From positions 62,001 to 126,000 of the forward strand of contig NZ_BSEV01000017.1 in assembly GCF_027922005.1 (NCBI RefSeq): a stretch of DNA of 64,000 nt, in the 5' to 3' direction. A model generated the notes under the pieces. The model searched no databases. It saw only the letters and a list, made by a program, of their open reading frames with translations, and was not told the DNA's origin. Numbering within the stretch: the stretch's first letter is position 1; every line of letters begins with the position of its first letter. Position numbers and translations under genes: made by a program. The DNA comes from Streptosporangium carneum (GTDB taxonomy: Bacteria > Actinomycetota > Actinomycetes > Streptosporangiales > Streptosporangiaceae). Positions 61,637 to 64,000 of the stretch are shown here, in pieces.

Positions 61637-63883
61637 TCACCGGGGGAGGCCGAGGACCCGCTGGGCTATCACGTTGAGCTGGATCTCGATCGTGCCGCCC
61701 CCGAAGAGAACGGCCGGAAGCCCGATGTGGTCGATGACGTGATCGGCGTCCGGGTCCACGACACAGCCCAGGGGGCCGAGCAGCCTCAGCAGCTCACGGG
61801 AGCCCTCCCGCTGCGCGAGGGTGTTGTAGACCTTGAGCACGCTGATCTCGGCGCCCACGTCGAGGTTCGACATGCGGGCCAGGACGCTGCGCAGGTTCAG
61901 CGCCGACAACGCGATCTCGCGCGCGGTACCGCGCCCCAGCGCCCGCACCGTCTCCTGCCTGCCGGCGTCGTGCCCGCCGGTTTCGAGGAGTCGCCTGATG
62001 CGGTCGGCGGAGCCGTGGTGGAGCTTGGTCGAGCCCATGCTGAGCCGTTCGTTGGACAGCGTCGTGACCGCGAGCCTCCACCCGTGGCCGGGTTCCGCCA
62101 CCAGGCACTCGTCCGGCACGAAGACGTCGTCGAGGAAGACCTCGTTGAACTCGGAGAGACCCGTGGCCTGGCGCAGCGGCCGCACGTCCACCCCGGCCGA
62201 CCTCATGTCGACCAGGAAGTACGACAGCCCCTGGTGCTTGGGGACGTCGGAGTCGGTCCTGGCCAGGCACACGCCCCAGTCCGCCTCGTGGGCGAGCGAG
62301 TTCCAGACCTTCTGCCCGCTGAGCGACCAGCCGCCGGGCACCTTCCGCGCCTTCGTGGACAGGCCGGCCAGGTCCGAACCGGCGCCGGGCTCGCTGAACA
62401 GCTGGCACCAGATGACCTCTCCGCGCAGGGTGGGGCCGATGAAGCGCTCCTGCTGGGCGACGGTTCCGTGGACGAGCAGGGTGGGCAGCACCCACTCCCC
62501 GATGACGGTCGTGGGCTGGTTCAGGCCGCGGCGCGCGAACTCCTCGCCGATCACGGCCTGTTCCGCCGGGCCCGCGCCCAGGCCGTAGGGGGGCGGGTAG
62601 TGCGGTGCCACGAGTCCGGCCTCGGCCAGCAGGGCCCGGCGCGGGCCGCCGCGCCCCATGGCCCAGCCCGAGGAGGTCACCTCGTCCTCGGCGAGCGCGA
62701 GGACCTCCTCCAGCGTGTTCCCCACCTGGGTGCGCAGCTCGGCGAGGTCGTCCTCGCCGACGAAGGAGAAGTCGCGCCTCCCCTTCAGCGCCGCCTCGCC
62801 CAGCCGGGTCGCCCACCCTTCCTCCGCGCCCGCGGCGGAGGCGACGCTGATCGCGCGCCGCCAGTAGAGATGGGCGTCGTGTTCCCAGGTGAACCCGATC
62901 CCGCCGAGCACGGTGACGCACTCCAGGGCGGTGTCGACCGCCAGCGGCAGCGCGGTGAGCGCGGCCTGCGCCGCGGCCAGTTCCTGCTGGAGCGGCGGCT
63001 GGCCCGCGGCCCTGGCGGCGTCCCAGGCCGCCGCGCAGGCGATCTCCGATCGGACCAGCATCATCGCGGCCTTGTGCTGCACGGCCTGGAAGGCGCCCAC
63101 GGGGCGGCCGAACTGCACGCGGTTCCTGGCGTGCTCGACCGCGGTGTCGAGACACCAGTCCGTGATCCCGCTCGCCTCCGCGGCGAGCAGGGCGTTGACG
63201 GTGAGGTCCACGCGGGCGGGCGTGAGCCCCCGGAGCGTCCGCTCCTCCTCCACCCGGTGCGCGTCGAGTCCGAGGCGGCCGACCGAGCGGGTCAGATCGG
63301 TCCCGTCTGCGGCGTCGACCGCCGCCGAGGGGCCCTCGGCCAGCCGGAACCACAACGACTCGCCCGGGCGGCCCTCGACGTCGGCGCGCGCGATCACGAT
63401 CTCGGCGCCCGGAAGTCCCAGCACGGGCCCCGTGGTCCCGCTGACGGTCCACCCGTCGCCGCTCCGCGCCGCGCTGAGGCCCCGGCCCGCCACGAGGGCG
63501 CCGGTCGCCCCCTCGGCGAAGGCGGTCAGCAGTTCACCCGCCGGATTCCGGGAGCCGCGACCGGCCTCGCCGTCCGTCCCGGCTGAGGCGACCACGGCGC
63601 TGGCGAGCACCGTCGGCAGGTACGGGCCGGGGAACAGCGCCTTTCCCAGCTGTTCGACCACCACGGCCAGTTCGGGCAGGCCCGCCCCGCCGCCGCCGTA
63701 CTCCTCCGGCAGGTGCAGGCAGTGCAGGCCCAGAGGCAGCAGGGCGTCCCAGGAGTCAGGTCGGCCCCCTGCCGCGTACTCGGCGAACCGCGCTCGGGTC
63801 GCCTCGACCGGAGCGGTACGGCGCGCGAACGCCGCCACGCTCGCGGCGAGATCGCGGTGCTCGTCGTTCAAGGGGAGAGGCAC
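61637..63883 (-). CDS. Double-length fused acyl-CoA dehydrogenase, FadE34-like
   Basis: At 748 residues this protein contains two ACAD domains in tandem. The N-terminal half (1 to about 360) has HARNRVQFGRPVGAFQAVQH and ECVTVLGGIGFTWEHDAHLY. The C-terminal half (about 375-748) has QLFSEPGAGSDLAGLSTKAR, GQKVWNSLAHEADWGVCLAR and LFGGGTIEIQLNVIAQRVLG. This mirrors Mycobacterium FadE34/ChsE3, a fusion replacing the heteromeric pair in steroid side-chain oxidation. It lies upstream of the two single-length ACAD genes in the same operon. Confidence 0.87.
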   Translation of the reverse strand: MPLPLNDEHRDLAASVAAFARRTAPVEATRARFAEYAAGGRPDSWDALLPLGLHCLHLPEEYGGGGAGLPELAVVVEQLGKALFPGPYLPTVLASAVVASAGTDGEAGRGSRNPAGELLTAFAEGATGALVAGRGLSAARSGDGWTVSGTTGPVLGLPGAEIVIARADVEGRPGESLWFRLAEGPSAAVDAADGTDLTRSVGRLGLDAHRVEEERTLRGLTPARVDLTVNALLAAEASGITDWCLDTAVEHARNRVQFGRPVGAFQAVQHKAAMMLVRSEIACAAAWDAARAAGQPPLQQELAAAQAALTALPLAVDTALECVTVLGGIGFTWEHDAHLYWRRAISVASAAGAEEGWATRLGEAALKGRRDFSFVGEDDLAELRTQVGNTLEEVLALAEDEVTSSGWAMGRGGPRRALLAEAGLVAPHYPPPYGLGAGPAEQAVIGEEFARRGLNQPTTVIGEWVLPTLLVHGTVAQQERFIGPTLRGEVIWCQLFSEPGAGSDLAGLSTKARKVPGGWSLSGQKVWNSLAHEADWGVCLARTDSDVPKHQGLSYFLVDMRSAGVDVRPLRQATGLSEFNEVFLDDVFVPDECLVAEPGHGWRLAVTTLSNERLSMGSTKLHHGSADRIRRLLETGGHDAGRQETVRALGRGTAREIALSALNLRSVLARMSNLDVGAEISVLKVYNTLAQREGSRELLRLLGPLGCVVDPDADHVIDHIGLPAVLFGGGTIEIQLNVIAQRVLGLPR

Positions 63884-63928
63884 AGGTCATTCCTCGTCGT
63901 GGAAGGTGCGGTGATGGTCCGGCGTCCG

Positions 63929-64000
63929 TCAGAGCCGTTCGAGGATCAGGCAGGTGGTCGCGGCCGAGGCGCAGATGGCGATCATCGCGGTCTGCCGGTC
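63929..64000 (-). CDS. C-terminal end of a thiolase-like protein, cut by window edge
   Basis: Only the last 23 codons are visible: QTAMIAICASAATTCLILER followed by Leu and a stop. The pattern of small residues before a terminal ILER is seen in thiolases and lipid-transfer (thiolase-like) proteins, and a thiolase would suit this operon. The call rests on very little sequence. Confidence 0.45.
   Translation of the reverse strand, partial: DRQTAMIAICASAATTCLILERL

Noticed and set aside
60833..63586. 917-codon open frame on the plus strand
   Set aside because: It is the antisense shadow of the acyl-CoA dehydrogenase genes; its sequence is low complexity (Gly/Arg/Asp/Val) and matches no fold.
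1..64000. CRISPR array or tRNA genes
   Set aside because: No regularly spaced identical repeats with unique spacers and no cloverleaf-like sequences were noticed; the closest repeat array is the three-unit 23-bp set at 18278.

Overview
The window is high-GC DNA with third-position G/C bias, short ATGA/GTGA gene overlaps, GTG and TTG starts, and many paralogous ABC, TetR, MFS and acyl-CoA genes. This fits the chromosome of a filamentous actinomycete. A Streptosporangiaceae-like host is a guess from general gene style; there is no rRNA or core marker here. No tRNA, rRNA or CRISPR array was seen.

Layout, left to right. 0-3.8 kb: a membrane/secreted protein pair and a divergent HTH regulator / MFS exporter pair sharing a doubled palindrome. 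3.8-8.8 kb: a decayed Tn3-family element, bounded by 28-bp inverted repeats, with pieces of transposase and serine resolvase around a tetR/DUF998 pair, an MFS relic and an intact PhyH-type dioxygenase. 8.8-14.1 kb: a three-gene ABC exporter, one permease of which carries a large lectin-like extracytoplasmic insertion, divergent from a histidine kinase / response regulator pair. 14.5-18.3 kb: a cytochrome P450 and a PadR-DUF1048-DrrA-DrrB-type export operon. 18.5-23.8 kb: gene fragments, a signal-less binding protein, a uronate-dehydrogenase-like enzyme with its GntR regulator, and an SDR-TetR pair behind a strong palindrome. 23.9-27.7 kb: an NAD-dependent DNA ligase and a beta-lactamase-fold hydrolase.

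27.9-34.2 kb looks like a reactive-sulfur island: SulP anion transporter, MerR regulator, TusA-like protein, an ArsR-rhodanese fusion, a CstB-like protein (metallo-beta-lactamase, pseudo-rhodanese, rhodanese) and an MFS transporter. 34.3-42.8 kb is mostly secreted or accessory: a serine hydrolase, a secreted NucA/NucB-like nuclease with a small Cys-containing secreted partner, an FAD monooxygenase, a secreted HELGH metalloprotease with ricin-type lectin repeats, and a methyltransferase. 43.3-45.9 kb holds a ProC-like reductase, a threonine-dehydratase-like PLP enzyme and a divergent Lrp/AsnC regulator.

46.0-64.0 kb combines a complete oligopeptide-type ABC importer (A-B-C-D-F) with a dense beta-oxidation cluster: two acyl-CoA synthetases (one frameshifted), MaoC hydratase, SDR, IclR regulator, thioesterase, an adjacent pair of short acyl-CoA dehydrogenases, a double-length fused acyl-CoA dehydrogenase and the end of a thiolase-like gene. 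This set resembles steroid side-chain degradation. Four near-matches to a CAAGnnCTTG palindrome lie upstream of the importer, the FadD17-like gene and the IclR gene, suggesting one shared regulon.
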